From positions 2,299,001 through 2,363,000 of the forward strand of contig OU452229.1 in assembly GCA_911728455.2 (NCBI GenBank): a stretch of DNA of 64,000 nt. The letters run 5' to 3'. The notes beneath the pieces were generated by a model. That model made no database searches, was not told the DNA's origin, and saw only the letters and a list, made by a program, of their open reading frames with translations. The DNA comes from Marthasterias glacialis. Lineage: Eukaryota; Echinodermata; Asteroidea; Forcipulatida; Asteriidae. The position numbers and the translations under genes are program-made. Each line of letters opens with the position of its first letter. The first letter of the stretch is position 1. This document shows, piece by piece, positions 38,797 to 51,405 of the stretch.

Positions 38797-40187
38797 CTCG
38801 TGTCGTCATCGCAAGGTCGACCCATGAAGTAGAAATAGCCTTATTGGTTAACCCGAGGCCGGGTTAAGATGCTCTCTGTCAGCGATCCATTTTTTGATCC
38901 TTGAATGCGATGGGATGACTAAATATGAACATTAATATTAATAGGTGCGCGCCAACAATAATAGTATTAAACTTCCTTCTCGAGTTAGTTTTCAGTTTAA
39001 GATGCAAACTGCCAAAGATCGTCGCCTTAATTTAACGATCTTGTCTACGTGTCCGGAGGTCGCCATCTGGCATTAAAGCCCTAGCCACTTTTGCATCAAG
39101 AGGGCGCTATTTCAGGCAGCACTATGATGGTGATAGGACGTCAAATAGTGAATAATTAATATACAGAAAATACACAATTATTTTCGAAAGGAGGCCTGCT
39201 GCGGGAAGTTTGTTCGTCCCAATCACTTTACACCGAAAATCGAAGAGTGATGAGACCCATTGGGGGGTGGGGGTGCTGAGCTTTAGTGCCTGGCCCCCAC
39301 CGGCGGTCTCAGTCCCACCTCCTTGGATCCGGACTTTTCCCCTGCTGTCTAAAGTTGCCACTGTCGTAATGATTTTCAATGGGGAATTTTTTGTTTGTTT
39401 GAATAGATTCCAAAAATTGGGGAATCCTTTAAAAAATGGAAAGTTTCACCGAATTACTTGGCTACAGCCCGTAAATAACACACAAGTCAATGGGAATTGA
39501 CCCTTTGACTGCAGCCGCAAACCAGTGTTTGTTTGTTTGTTTGTTTTACAGTCAAAAATTGCCACTCTCGTAATGGTTTTCAATGTTTTTTTTTTTTTAA
39601 TCAATTCCAAAAAGGTATGGCAATTTGGAACTGCAGTATAAAAAAGTAGCCATTATTTCCACCGTTATTTCCACGAAGCCGGCCGACTGAGTAGCTAGCT
39701 GCAGCAGAGCGTCCCCCGGCCGGCCGGCTGCATGAAGGAACGAGTACCAGCGAAAATATCGCCATGACGTCATCACGTTCATTCATGATTATTCACCGTT
39801 TACGCGATGGCGCGATACACGTGTGTGGGTGTGCCAAATACCAAAGCCAAACAACATAAACATAAAGCATGTAATGGTGATGCTCAACACATCAAGAACT
39901 ACTGAAGGCTCGAAAACTGTCGGATACCGTGAAAAAGTCGGCCTCGTTGTATTTTGTAGCAGGAAGTTATGCTCACCATGGAGTACTGTCGCTAAATGAC
40001 ATGACTGACGATCTGATGTTTCGTTCTGTTGTAAATTAAAGTAGATCATTAACACAGCAAGTTCACGACGTGCAGTTGTTTACATCTGTTTGTTGTCAGT
40101 CATCGGAATCGAGACATTGTTACCACTATTCTTCACGCAAAAGCACTTTTCAGAGAGAAAATCATCTTGGGTAATTATAAAAATTAG
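38797..40187. other. Intergenic, local duplication, no gene seen
   Basis: At 39353-39410 and 39553-39610 a phrase (GCCACTGTCGTAATGATTTT against GCCACTCTCGTAATGGTTTT, each followed by a T-rich run and TTCCAAAAA) is duplicated about 200 bp apart. A GGCCGGCCGGC tract lies at 39716-39727. No coding feature. Confidence 0.45.
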
Positions 40188-40510
40188 TTTTATATCTCCC
40201 TTAAGGCTACCTGTGTAGAAAGGTTGAACGAATTAAAATGTATACATAGAGGAACGGGCACTTGAAAAAAAAGTCAAAATAAAAAGTAAGCCATTTTTTA
40301 GGTCTACGTTGTACTGTTGTGCTGGTCTGTTTGGTCTCGAAAACGCCATTTTGATGTGCCTTTGTTTGTTATTGCTTAGGCATGAGTGCGCGAGATAGGT
40401 CTAGAGTTCCGGCCGCGAGATGAATTGCCCGCTTAAATTTTCCATTTAAAGGTCAGTTATTAGCATTTTAGCTACCAATTCATAGGATTACTAACAAAAG
40501 GGAAATAAAG
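40188..40510. mobile_element. MITE-like element, family D copy 2
   Basis: TATATCTCCCTTAA at the left and AAAGGGAAATAAAG at the right, with the shared interior ATTAGCATTTTAGCTACCAA and GGCATGAGTGCGCGAGA. It matches 5571-5885 in order and spacing. Confidence 0.72.
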
Positions 40511-40621
40511 TCCAACTGCACCCCTTTTTACAAATTTACTTCAGCATGGAGGAGGAAGGTGGCAGTCGGATATGGACATTTTTCCAAAAAGAAACCTCTG
40601 TGAGCCTGTGCTACTCTAGCG

Positions 40622-40707
40622 TCAATGATGGTTTATTTCCTCCTAATGTCAGTGATGGTGTGTTTCCTCCTAATGTCAATGATGGTGCGTTTCCTCCAAA
40701 TGTCAAT
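40622..40707 (+). repeat. 27-bp minisatellite, three units
   Basis: Units begin TCAATGATGGT or TCAGTGATGGT and end CCTCCTAATG; the period is 27 bases. In the plus frame they read as nine-residue repeats of the type NDGLFPPNV. The surrounding 70-codon frame has no other protein character. Confidence 0.85.
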
Positions 40708-40710
40708 AGG

Positions 40711-42165
40711 CCTAGTTTTAATCACTGTTGGGACCAGTCCCAACTTGAGTGTTAGGGCATCCGAATTGGCGGCTACGGCTACGGCTGTTGCTAAGGTTGT
40801 TGCCATGGACTTCAACAATGCATGATGATGCAGTGGCTGTAGCCGTAACTGCAAATTTGGACAAGACCTTAAAGGTGGGACGGCCAACCTATAATATAGC
40901 AGGGATCCAGAGTTAGACTTATTAAAGACTGATCTCTCATCATGCATGGGACCAGTAGAATCAGTCTCTACTCTTTTGTGACATCGCATGTGAGGGATGG
41001 TCACACCACTAGCCCACCATATTGGGCTGAACCTTAGGGCTCTCTTTTATCATCGATCCCATCATAGTTGCCATTACGGCCTACCCCCTCCACACGCCCA
41101 ATACGAGCAAGTCCTATCACTTTGGTTGCAAATATCACCCTCTTAGTCTTATTGCTCCTGACATATTAGGGCTTACCCCAAACGGTAAATTCATCCAGAT
41201 ATGATGTTTTGAAAATGCTGAAAAAACCCTAGTAGTAGTGTACTAGGCTAGTCACAATACTAGGCTGCTGGCAGATGGCGAGGGTCAAATCAGTAGCTTG
41301 TGCGTGGCAGGGTAATCATGGATTCTTTTAAAGTTTTGCAATGATAACTACTGCGTTTCATGGACGAGCCCCATTCTAAGCTGAGATAAACTTGAGATGA
41401 ACAATTTCAATTACTTTTGAGGACCACTCATTGTGGTTATCTTTTTCACTGTCATCAGTCACTGTCAGGGGATCCAAGTAAATGACCCCCAGGACAACGA
41501 CGCGGAACGCACCTCCGCACAATGTGCGTCTACCATTTCCGCCATTTTGGGATTAGATTCCTTTGTGTACATTTTGACTTCCAAAATGGCGGACAGGGCA
41601 TGCGCGTGTAAGTGTGCGCGCTGTGCATCATGAAATGGGTCAACAGTTGGGCTGTTCCAACGTCAACGCTCAGTTGGGATCAGGCCCAACTGTAGCTGGG
41701 CAATTCTTAATAAAACATCCACTTTGTATCCTTGATAAGAAGTGGATTGGCATGACCGCATGGCCCGATTAAATCCTTACTTGAGTCAGCACAGTTTCTC
41801 ACAATTAAATGTTGAAAAAATAGTCGGTGCTAATAATGATCATGACCATCGGCATGAGAGAAGAGAAAGACAAGAAGGGAATCCGCACTAAGTTGCTGGA
41901 TTATGATTAATATAGTTCTTTTAGTTTTTGTTTTGAAAAAAGCACATTTATTTTCATTCTCTAGTTTTGAACAAACAAATCATTCATCCAACCTTTGAAA
42001 ATGTCATCTCTTCCATGGGGCTTGTTTTGATTAGTAATACACAATTGATTGGTTTTAGTCGATGAAAGCTCACCAATTATAAATTCATTATCAATCTAGA
42101 GGAAATGATTTGAGGAAACTCAAGATCACCTTTTCATATTTTGATTGCTTAGCAATCCAACTTTT
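40711..42165. other. Intergenic, no gene seen
   Basis: At 41530-41600 GCCATTTTGGGATTAG and GACTTCCAAAATGGCGG resemble a MITE of the family H type. A 66-residue plus frame at 41433-41633 crosses it and is not considered a gene. Confidence 0.4.
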
Positions 42166-42170
42166 ATAAT

Positions 42171-42205
<35 letters not shown>

Positions 42206-42372
42206 CGCAGTTCTTATATAGCGCTTCATCACACCCGATGGGCGTCTCAAAGCGCTCTGTATTTTTTCCTGCGGAGTTACATTTTGAAGTATGAGACCTG
42301 TTCCTTTATATAGCACCATGTAGCGGTTTTACAAGGTGCTGTGGCGCAATCTGCTGCCAATCAAACAAGGAA
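42166..42372 (-). mobile_element. tRNA-Leu-derived SINE, 3' fragment in reverse
   Basis: It begins with (AAT)n at 42166-42205, the complement of the SINE ATT tail. It then carries GAAGTATGAGACCTGTTCCT and AAGGTGCTGTGGCGCAATCT, the reverse complement of the body of the copy at 3971-4381 (AGGAACAGGTCTCATACT; AGATTGCGCCACAGCACCTT). The tRNA-like head is missing, as expected of a 5'-truncated insertion. Confidence 0.8.
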
Positions 42373-43337
42373 TACATGCAAAATAAGCCCTATTCAGGAA
42401 TTAACTCAATATGTGGGACTCGCGCAAAAAGCGGGTTTCTCCAAATTAGGTGTGCTTACGGCCCAATTTAAAATTAACTCAGCTAGCCCAGTGCATGGGG
42501 GGGGGGTTGGCTGCGAGGACATCTGTCCACGCTTCGCATTTGCTTACTAGAGCAATGGGGACGAAAAAAAAAAAAAAAAAAATATATAAAAATGGGGGTT
42601 GCCCTACATGCCCTATTTAAAATTTGCAAAATGGGGGCTGTCCTATTTAAAATTAACTCACATGCGGGACTAACCACCCAATTTAATATTAATTCAACTA
42701 GCGCGGTTCCTGCTACATGTAGTTGATCTAATCTCAAAGAATGAGAGTGGGGCATTTGTGTTTGTCAACACATCTTTTTTGTTTTGACAAGATTAGATAT
42801 CAGACAAACAATGTACAAAATGTACACAACATATTGGAATAATTATTAAGGGTTAGGCGTGCATGTACTATGTACCATGGCTTTCAATTGTTTGTACACT
42901 TGGTACTCAAGTACAATGTAAGTACATGGGCCAGTGTAGTATACATGTAAGTTCTTGATATTCCTGTAACAACATAGACAGTTCTAGGGGTTACCTGTTT
43001 AAGATATTGGATGTAATGTCCCCGGCCTAAATGTCACGGATTCTCAGTGGAGTGTCTTACGTGGGAGTCTAGTCACTGGTTGAGTCATCATACATCGATG
43101 CATATGTTACACTGCCAATGCCGTGGGCCATCATGGGCTATATGGATCAGCACCATGCTGCAGTGGGTCTACCCGTTTTGTAAACATTGCATTTTATTAA
43201 CTGAAAAGGTTCTCTTGCATTGAACGAACTAGTGCTGTACATGTACAGCAAGTCATTGTACCGTTACGCTTTACATCAGAGTAGGAGGATGGAAAACCAG
43301 CAGGTGGGTTTTTAGAGACGAGTGATGACCCAGTTGA
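42373..43337. other. No gene seen
   Basis: Contains G-run and A-run low complexity (42499, 42565-42582) with repeated AATTTAAAATTAACTC phrases at about 42467, 42645 and 42680, suggesting a decayed local repeat. No gene. Confidence 0.4.
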
Positions 43338-43701
43338 ATCCCCAGCTCAACATTGGTAAACTGACTGTAAATGCTTCCATTCTTTGCACAAATTAAGATA
43401 TGTAATAAAACCAACCTGTGAAAATATCTGCTCGGTTCGTTGTTTCGTTTGCGAGAAAACGGTAAAACTAAAATGCATTCAGCAGTTTTGTATGCAATCC
43501 TATAGGCGGAGTTTTCATCTCACTGAGTCGAAAACTAATTTTGACTCTTTTTCATTTATTATTTAAAAACGATAACACTTCAGGCAGAAATATTTTAAGG
43601 AATGTTTTCTGCCATCATTATCTTTATACCATGTAAGATATATGTAAATCTGTGAGCATTTACTGTATGTTCTTCTTACCAAATGTTGAGCTGGGGCTGT
43701 A
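43338..43701. mobile_element. MITE-like element, family A copy 2
   Basis: CCCCAGCTCAACATTGGTAA at the left and AAATGTTGAGCTGGGGCT at the right. The interior (TTCGTTGTTTCGTTTGCGAG, TTAAAAACGATAACACTTCA) is collinear with 838-1208. Confidence 0.85.
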
Positions 43702-43766
43702 AACCATGGTTTAGCCGTGGAGGAGGGAACACAATACTCTGTTATAATATATTCACTAAATGACAA

Positions 43767-43920
43767 GCCCGGAATTTCATCTTTGAGAGGGCAAGGCCGT
43801 TTTCATTTTGCAAAGGGCACTTTCATTGGAAAATCTTATTGTCCAAGGGAAATTTTGAAGGGGCACCAAGGCCAAGACCAGGGCAACGGAGGCCATGGCT
43901 TCCAGGTAATTCCAGGTCTG
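43767..43920. mobile_element. CAGGCCTG-family element, diverged copy
   Basis: GCCCGGAATTTCATCTTTGA, then GGGCACTTTCATTGGAAAAT and GGCCAAGACCAGGGCAACGG, to TTCCAGGTCTG. Same subfamily as 19371-19538. Confidence 0.72.
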
Positions 43921-45917
43921 AAATAAGATTACTACATGTACCAGGGTTCTCCCCATGCACAAGCTAGCGTATCGGGCCGATACGCGGCCCAATATGCACA
44001 AATTACAGGCCAATACGCAGAAATTACGGCCGATATGCAAAAAAAAATAAAATAAAATAAAATTTTTTTTTGATAGATTTTTATATCAAATTCACAAAAA
44101 ATCCTACCATAAAACCATTTGAAATGCTCCAGATTGCACAGCAGAGCTTTTCAAACCAAACATAAACATTAAATAAAAACATTCCAAGGACCTGCTACCA
44201 ATTCAGTGTGCTTCGGCCACACTTTCAAAATTGGGGCCCAGAATGCCCCCCAGTTTTGAAACATCCTGGGGAGAACCCTGGACTACAATAACGTATTTCA
44301 CAGTTTGCATTATTGTTCTGGAAAGTGAGGAACACAAAGAGCTTCTATGCAAAACTGCCTGATGCCAACTGGTTGGGGACAGGTGCAAATGCTTTATCTA
44401 AAGATTAAGCAATGTTGGAATCTAGCCTAAAATACCTACTGGTGAAGTATAAATAAACATGAATTGTTTCCAATCTTTAACCTTTAGAGATCATGATTGT
44501 CAAGTTGAAATTATGTGAAAGGAATAGGTTAAGCTGATGTCATGAGAAACAAATTTAATCAAGGAGCAACTTCCTGTTTCACGTTTAAACTTTTTCTGTT
44601 AAATTGGGGATTTTTTTTTTTTTGCAGTCGAGTCAAACACTTTGAAGATATATGTATTTGGTCTTAAATGCTTTCTTTGAATCAAATTGTGCCATGCAAC
44701 CATTATCAACTTGTGGATTTTCATGAAAAAGGAAGAATATGTAATAAATTTCTACTTTTTCACCCTGTGTAGTGGGAATTGGCAAAATGTTAAAAGTTAA
44801 TTCCTTGGAACATTGCAAGGTTGAAAACAAGTGATGAAAGAAAAATGACACTTCATTTACTCATATGTACCTAATTCTATCTGAATGTTTCTACATTCAC
44901 AGCTAAGCACTTTTAAATTACAATGTTTAAATATATAAATGCCTCTTACACACTACGCAGTGCTTGTTCATGGTGGCTTACACCACCACAGCTATGGTCA
45001 CCGTACACGAGCGCAGCACGACAATAGCACATCAGCACGCATATATCCAATCAGCATGGAGGATTTACAGGGCGTGTGCGTCAATAACGCGCGTGCCGCG
45101 GCCATAGCTGCGGCCATAGCTGCGGCGGTCTAAACACCCATGAACGAGCTGCTCGGATTGGTCTATAAAACTAAAACTAAAAAAATTGTATGCACATTTC
45201 CGCCAAACATCTGTTAGTACATGTATGCAACAACATAATTGTATAGCTGGAGTATTACCGATATTTGCAAGACAGGAGGCTTTGCACAGTGAAAAAGCTA
45301 CTGATTAACTCTTCATTATGAAAAGATTAGTAACTTGCAAAATAATATGAAATAACATACAATGCCGCAGACAAATTTGAGAATGAACATCAAGTCAGCC
45401 ATGACTGTCTATGCTGACATGCACTATAGATCAAGTTACTGTTAAATCATTCATAAGTAGCTGCTATGCCTCATTAATTATTACTTCCCATATGATCCAA
45501 TCAGGTGATGTTCAGGGTATTTATATCAGGTGATAGGCCTACATATTCAATGTGATCGACCCATTTTTTTTTTTTACAACTTGGCTTTTGTTTTGATTTG
45601 GCTCACATTTATTTTAAGAAAAGACAGCCTGGTAATAAAAAAATAAAAATGAAAATTGGTTATTCAACTTTTGTGTATATAAATTATAAATCTGTTATGC
45701 CATACTAACGGTGTGTTTCTGAGCTTGACGTGGATGTTGCCTCAAATTTTTAAAATTGTTTATTTTTCCCAGATTTCATAGCAGATCTTTTAACTCAAAC
45801 GATAAGTGTTATAATTGAATCAATTAGTGTAGAGATAACCACTCATTTCATTTTGTAGTAAAATGTTCTTTTTCGTAACAAAAGAACATTTGTTTTAAAG
45901 ACTAGACACCAGAAAGA
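43921..45917. other. No gene seen
   Basis: AT-rich, with a short GCGGCCATAGCTGCGGCCAT repeat at about 45096-45125 and a perfect 12-bp hairpin AAATGTTCTTTT/AAAAGAACATTT at about 45863-45893. No coding feature. Confidence 0.4.
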
Positions 45918-45921
45918 ATGT

Positions 45922-46092
45922 CAGGCCTCGAATTAACCCACAGCACCCACAGCAATCGCCGTGGTGCCCTGTGTTTTTGCCGTGGTGCCCTTTGCAAAGT
46001 TCCAATACAAGTTGATATTTTCCTCATAAATAGAAGTGCCCCTTACCAGAAGAAAATTGCCGTGCCCTTTCAAGAGCAAAGTTCAAGGCCTG
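45922..46092. mobile_element. CAGGCCTG-family element, diverged copy
   Basis: CAGGCCTCGAATTAACCCAC at the left; GCCGTGGTGCCC occurs twice inside; TGCCCTTTCAAGAGCAAAGT precedes AAGGCCTG at the right. The 109-residue plus frame across it is not a gene. Confidence 0.7.
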
Positions 46093-46266
46093 AAAGGTTC
46101 GTAATAGTGATTGGCCAGACATTGTATGATGAAATTGTGCTACATTTAACACAAAATGACAATCCACAGGGCTCACTAAAAACTGTGCAACAATACTTTT
46201 TTTATAATGCTCATACTTTGTTTTCAGGTATGAATAATACATTTTAGAAATGTGTTAATTTCTTTT

Positions 46267-46436
46267 TGAGTGTGTGAATGTAAACTTCATTTGACCGCTT
46301 TAAATTGGTTGTGATCGCTACCATTAGTATCAGGAAGATACATTTATGACAATACACGTTTAACATTTGGGCAACAAAAACTTCTTGGGGGCAAGTGAAA
46401 TGCACAGTTTACTAGCCCCTTGAGCTACTTTACAAA
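46267..46436 (-). repeat. Dispersed repeat, family C copy 2
   Basis: Reverse complement of 4812-4975: GAGTGTGTGAATGTAAACTT, TTGTGATCGCTACCATTAGT, CTAGCCCCTTGAGCTACTTT. Confidence 0.7.
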
Positions 46437-46560
46437 AACCTTAAGCCCAAGGCCTAATCCAAGACAATGATGCAAACACAAATAAAAAATGTGAACACTA
46501 ACTTGAGGATGTACAGGGCCAGTGTGTTTAATTAAGGGAATAAAGGTGTGATGAAGAGGT

Positions 46561-46657
46561 TTTTAACTATTGTTTGAGGGGCCTGGTGGCCGATAATTGC
46601 CCGAGCCGAAGGCTTATCGGCCACCAGGCCCCTCAGAGGTTTTAAACAATAGTTTAT
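46561..46657. repeat. Large perfect hairpin, 21-bp stem plus outer stem
   Basis: The arms 46576-46596 (GAGGGGCCTGGTGGCCGATAA) and 46614-46634 are exact reverse complements around a 17-base loop. Outside them TTAACTATTGTT at 46563 pairs with AACAATAGTTTA at 46646. A further shared phrase, GCCCTCTCGGCCAATCA, occurs twice to the right (about 46829 and 46977), so the hairpin probably belongs to a larger dispersed element. Confidence 0.85.
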
Positions 46658-48012
46658 TCCCATTTATAAATGCCTTTCTGTCAAAAACATGCAAAAACCT
46701 TCAAAATTGGGAACAAATCTGACAGTTTCTCAGCTCGACTCTGTTAAATTTCTATCCATATTTACGGGCCAATTCCTTGAATGGAATGTCGATCTTCATG
46801 TCTCTGCAGCTGTTATAGGCACTTGGTGCCCTCTCGGCCAATCAAAAACCCAACAGCTGGAAACACGTATACTTCTTTATTCTGATACAGGGGCCATATT
46901 TTTCGTTCGCAAGCTAGCCGGTTTTAAACACTTTTTGCCGTGTTTATATCGCCCGTTTAAACATGGCCACGTGATGCCCTCTCGGCCAATCAGAATGGAT
47001 AAACTGTCCCAGGTATTTATGAATGAGGATTATGAAAGGAGTCTAATTGAAAATGTACCTCACTCTATGACTCTTTATGAATATTTAACTTCTTGGTTTT
47101 GTGAAGGGTCTCTGGGTGGAGGTCATTCTCATATACCCAGGAAGGAAGGAAGCGTAGCGTGGGTTGTATGACTGCCTGGATGGGGTGATATTTACAAATA
47201 GGTCATGTACATACAAGGGTTATGCCTAGAATTAGGCTTCTTCTTTATGCAAAAGGTTCCCAGCTCTACAAAGTTAATGTAGCATGAATCTCATTAATTA
47301 GTCAGTTAAGTATTGTTTATTAAACTGCTTTCAACTGAAAATACAATTTTAGTTTAGAACAGAAACTATAATAAAGAGAATTAAGGAGTCGGTCGAGGGT
47401 TGATTTGGAACAAAGAGAGGAGCTGAGCTGAAAAGATCACTCAGAATTTGAGTAATATCAAAGATTGTACATTATGCAAAACAAAAGAAAAATTGTTATA
47501 TAATAAATCCTGAATAAAGATTTCATTCTTGAAAGTGAAAGTCAACTCTTCTTGAGTATTAGTCCAAGATTAAGACAGGATAATAAAGGCAATTCTTCTA
47601 TATCAGTGTGTGTCCAGGAGGCTGATACTTTGGAGATGAACAAAGACAGGGAAACTGAAACATCAATATTTGTTCTTTTTTTGTGTGCAAATTTCTCAGT
47701 CTATTTGGTCCATTCTACAGCATAATCTCCCAGAGGTTTGGCCATATGTTTATGATATTAAAGTCTGTAATTATTTCCAGTTACCGTTGGGGTGGGTGGC
47801 TACTAGGTTACTAGTCAGTATGGTTGAGCAGGACCTACTGGCCTGACTTCAGCCAATCCTGTAGAAATCTGATTGTTTCATTTACATTAACCATTAGCCT
47901 AAAAGCTTAGAACAAGAAATCCGGGGCACAGACTAAAAGCAAAGCACATGCCAATTTGGTCACGGTATGAAATCGTCTTCTCTACACCGGTTTCTTCAGG
48001 CCCATCAGATGC
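46658..48012. other. No gene seen; long chance frame
   Basis: A 160-residue plus frame at 46689-47171 contains the duplicated GCCCTCTCGGCCAATCA phrase and no domain I recognise. Most likely it is a repeat read through by chance. Confidence 0.4.
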
Positions 48013-48435
48013 TAGCCTTTCGTCAAGGCCTACATGGCTTATACTGTGTAGCTGCATTGGCACTGCAGAGTTGATCAAATTGGCGCGTACGGCGAGGGCA
48101 TTTTCCAACTTGTCAGGAGTTTCTAATGTTTTTTCTTTGTTTCTTGATTTTTGCTACCCTGCGTGCTAGCAAAATACCCAACCAATCAAAAGCTACATTG
48201 TATGGGGTCAGCATGCATATTAACCTCGTCCGCATTGTGATTGGTTAACCTTTTCAGCGCTTTTCTTATTTGCGTAAAAATTATGAATAGTTTATGTTTG
48301 AAACTTGATGACTAATTCAACAACAAAAACCGCAAAATCAAGTTGCAAAAGGCCCTCGTGGCTTCGCCACTCGATCATGCGCGCTGACTTGGTCTTCGCG
48401 GCTTAACTGAGCCACAAAGGCCTTGACGAAAGTCT
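48013..48435. mobile_element. MITE-like family E, longer copy
   Basis: TAGCCTTTCGTCAAGGCC at the left and GGCCTTGACGAAAGTCTA at the right, each adjoined by CATGGCTTA or TAACTGAGCC. Near the right end, TTGGTCTTCGCGGCTTAACT matches phrases in the 7071-7342 element. It is about 420 bp and non-coding. Confidence 0.72.
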
Positions 48436-50362
48436 ACTCCAGAGGGTCCCTTATGTTCCATTACCAGATAGATTTAAAAAAGGAATAAATTAAATAAAGA
48501 ATTGACTTTTATCTACAATGTGCAGATAAGTAATCTTGTTACAAGATTGTAAAATAAAAACTGAAATCTTTTCATGAATGAGGAAACAGTTTGCCAAACA
48601 AGGACACAATCTAGAACTTCCTGAAGCCATTGAGATTTGGATCATTGCCAATTGAAGGGAACTATTTCATTACAGTAAAATGTTCTCTCGTGGAAAGTTA
48701 TCAGTCATATGTAGATTAACCTGATTTTGTGGAAAGCCTTTCAATAAACCTAGAGATAAATAAATAAATTAACTAAATATATATACTTTTGTGTTATGTA
48801 AAAAAAAAAAAAAGTTAATTTACCGGCCTGGTAAGTGACCAGTTGTTCACACTTGAATTAAATTGTGTCCGGCAACTTTTAAAATAATTGGAGCTGGAAA
48901 CGCGCATTCAGCGCGTATAGCCATGTGCTTACTTACACGGGCGCTAGTCTTTTTTTTTTTTTTTTTTTTTTTTTGGAAGTCGCCCAACACAAGGCACAAA
49001 GGCCAGTCGAGGTGAGGGCTAAAAGAGAAAGAGAAAGGAAAAGAAAGCGCAGAGAATTATGATAACAGAAGCCTAGATTCACATTGCGTTTGAACTGAGA
49101 CAAATAAACATAAGTCTACGTGTAAATGCAAACAGTACATGCCAGTACTCAGTGTAAAATCTATCATGATGTGACATTATTGTTAAGCCACTGTGAGTGC
49201 GTTGTTCGCATTTTTATACCAATTATTAAGTTACCGCGACTTGATTCGGCATGTCAAGTTAAACACCACTGCCATGGTAACTTGCCATCCTGGTAAGTTA
49301 GCGGCTGTTCGCACTTGGGGAAGTTTACAATTTGTTTCGGAAAGGTTACCCATTTTCAGTCCAGTGTGAACGCGGCTTAAGACTTATCAAGTTTATTTTC
49401 CATGGGCAAGAATGTGCTATGATTGGTTGATGTACACATGCTATTATAAAGCAGCTCGCTCGATGAATGTAGGGCATGTAACATTACTTTAGTTTCCAAT
49501 GTTTTTAAACATAAGTCGGGTTATAAATAAGGAAACCAGGAAACCACAATGACCTTTAATAGTTATTTTATGAATCTCTAGATCTGTAGTAGAGTGACCA
49601 GACTGTTCACCACAAATTAAACAAAGAAGGATATCCGCATAATTAGCCTGATCAGACAAACTATAAATACTGGTGGCCTGGTGAATAAATCCATTTTGTG
49701 GGCTGACTTGATATGCTATAGGCCTATTGAATTTGTATTGGTTTTTTAAAGAGCAATTTATATGTCCGCATGTAGGTTGATCATCCACTCAGCATTTAGT
49801 ATGTTTCGAAAGTTTGTATTCAATTGTCAAAATACGGTTTGCAGATCATTGCAAATATCAAAGTGTGTAAATTGTCAAACTTACAAAAGATTTGTGATTT
49901 TCAACAACTTCCTTTTAACTTAAGTAAGAATTTCTGCTCAAGGTACATGTACAATACATCTACAGATGACCCAGTGATAAGCAATTGTGATTTAGGCCTA
50001 CAGTCCACCTGAATTCCTTCATTTTGGCAAAGAGGATAGAAGGATTTGTGAGGGGAAGGGTTAACAACTAATGACCTTTACTCTCTCCATGACGAACCAA
50101 TCACCCTACTTATTTATAGATTTTTTATACATGTAGATGTGTCATAGAGAGACTACCCGCCTCCCAGTCCCTCTATCTCCAAGAGCTAGTGATGTTTGTG
50201 TATGTTGCATCCCTTAGTCATTGTAAAACATACAATGTTGACCCAAAGAGCAAAGACCTGACAATCTGTGGTTGACCGGAGTTCGATACCAAGTTGAATC
50301 CTGGGTAAGGTGTGATATTATATTGGTGGACTCCCAATATAGAACAGGTGGATTTACCATGT
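48436..50362. other. No gene seen
   Basis: A T run at 48951-48974 is followed by GGAAGTCGCCCAAC. A 99-residue minus frame at 49489-49788 has scattered cysteines and histidines but no regular zinc-finger or other domain spacing, so it is not called. Confidence 0.4.
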
Positions 50363-50700
50363 GTAGCGTGTCGTGGCTGAGCTGTTTAGTGCATGGGACT
50401 GAAGTTCTGGTGGCTAAGTCATCAGGATGGTGATGCGAGTTCGAATCCCGGTCATGACACTTGTGTCCTTGAGCAAGACATCTAACTATATAATTGCTTC
50501 AAATCGGAGAGAGGCAGTTATGTTTGTCTCCCAACGGATTCATTTACCCCCTCCCTGTTCTTAGCTTTGCTGTGAAGAGACTTGCGTCTATATCTCACCA
50601 TGTCTTGTTTCTGCGCATTGGGGCAGGTTTCTATCCCTTCAAAAAAGTAGCCTACACCTCGAGTAGCCGATGTTTAAAATCCGTCTGCCACACTTGTTTT
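50363..50700 (+). mobile_element. tRNA-Leu-type SINE, diverged or related subfamily
   Basis: The head GTAGCGTGTCGTGGCTGAGC, B box GAGTTCGAATCCCGGTC and GACACTTGTGTCCTTGAGCA match the other SINE copies. The body then differs and carries TTGGGGCAGGTTTCTATCCC and TTCAAAAAAGTAGCCTACAC, a tail also found at 12525-12580. It is therefore a second body attached to the same head. Confidence 0.72.
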
Positions 50701-51183
50701 GTTTTGTTTGTTTTTTTCCCCCCGGGTGTGGTTGCTAAAAAAATTGCGTGAAGACGCAATGTTTTGATCAAGTGCGCGGCCTTGTAAATGATTTATTTTA
50801 CCTCACAATTTTGCTTCACGCTCGTCGCATTGGTCCATCCCCCCCCCCCCTGTGCCAACCTTTGAAGTTGGAGAACACTGAATAATGTCTATAAATATAA
50901 AAGTTCATTGTTTAATGTCGTGTGTTATCAAGTTTTTGAACTTGGAGCTTTACTCATATACCCTCTACCCTCTGCAATCACAGAATTCTGAGCTTAATGG
51001 TCCCTGTAATCCTACTGGCAGTTAGCTCATGGAGGTAGAATTCCCCGCCTCAAATTCCACGGTAAAGCAGGATATGAAATTGGCTAAGGGAAAAGCATAG
51101 AAACCCTTACGTGTCCTGGTAATCAATTCAGTGTAAACAACATTATGTAACGGACATCTTGTCACTCTGTGGTCTTACAATAA

Positions 51184-51405
51184 TACCTGAATGAGTGGAT
51201 GTAAATTTGAGTTTTATGTTACGATAGTTTAATATCAAACAACAGTTCCTGAATGTCATTTTGAGTTTTATGTTACGATAGTTTATTCTGAAACAGTCAT
51301 TCCTGAATGTAATTTTGAGTTTTATATTACGATAGTTTATTATTAAACAATAATTCCTGAATATAAGTTTGAGTTTTATGTTACGACAGTCTGTTTTAAT
51401 CCTGT
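51184..51405 (-). repeat. 54-bp minisatellite, four units, open on the minus strand
   Basis: TTGAGTTTTATGTTACGATAG or a close variant recurs at 51208, 51261, 51315 and 51370. Because the period is 53-55 bases and nearly 18 codons, the minus strand stays open for 98 codons (51439-51143), reading a repeated NYRNIKLKMTFRN-type unit. No signal peptide or other domain adjoins it. Confidence 0.85.

Noticed and set aside
41433..41633. 66-codon frame with cysteine-rich end and hydrophobic start
   Set aside because: The cysteines come from GTGCGCGCTGTGC-type repeat sequence next to a MITE-like inverted pair; no splice support.
46689..47171. 160-codon plus-strand open frame
   Set aside because: Longest frame in the window, but it has no recognisable domain, includes a duplicated dispersed phrase, and follows directly on a repeat hairpin. 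A chance frame in a repeat is more likely.
49489..49788. 99-codon minus frame with Cys and His residues
   Set aside because: Cys/His spacing does not match a zinc finger or other known domain and no flanking exons are seen.
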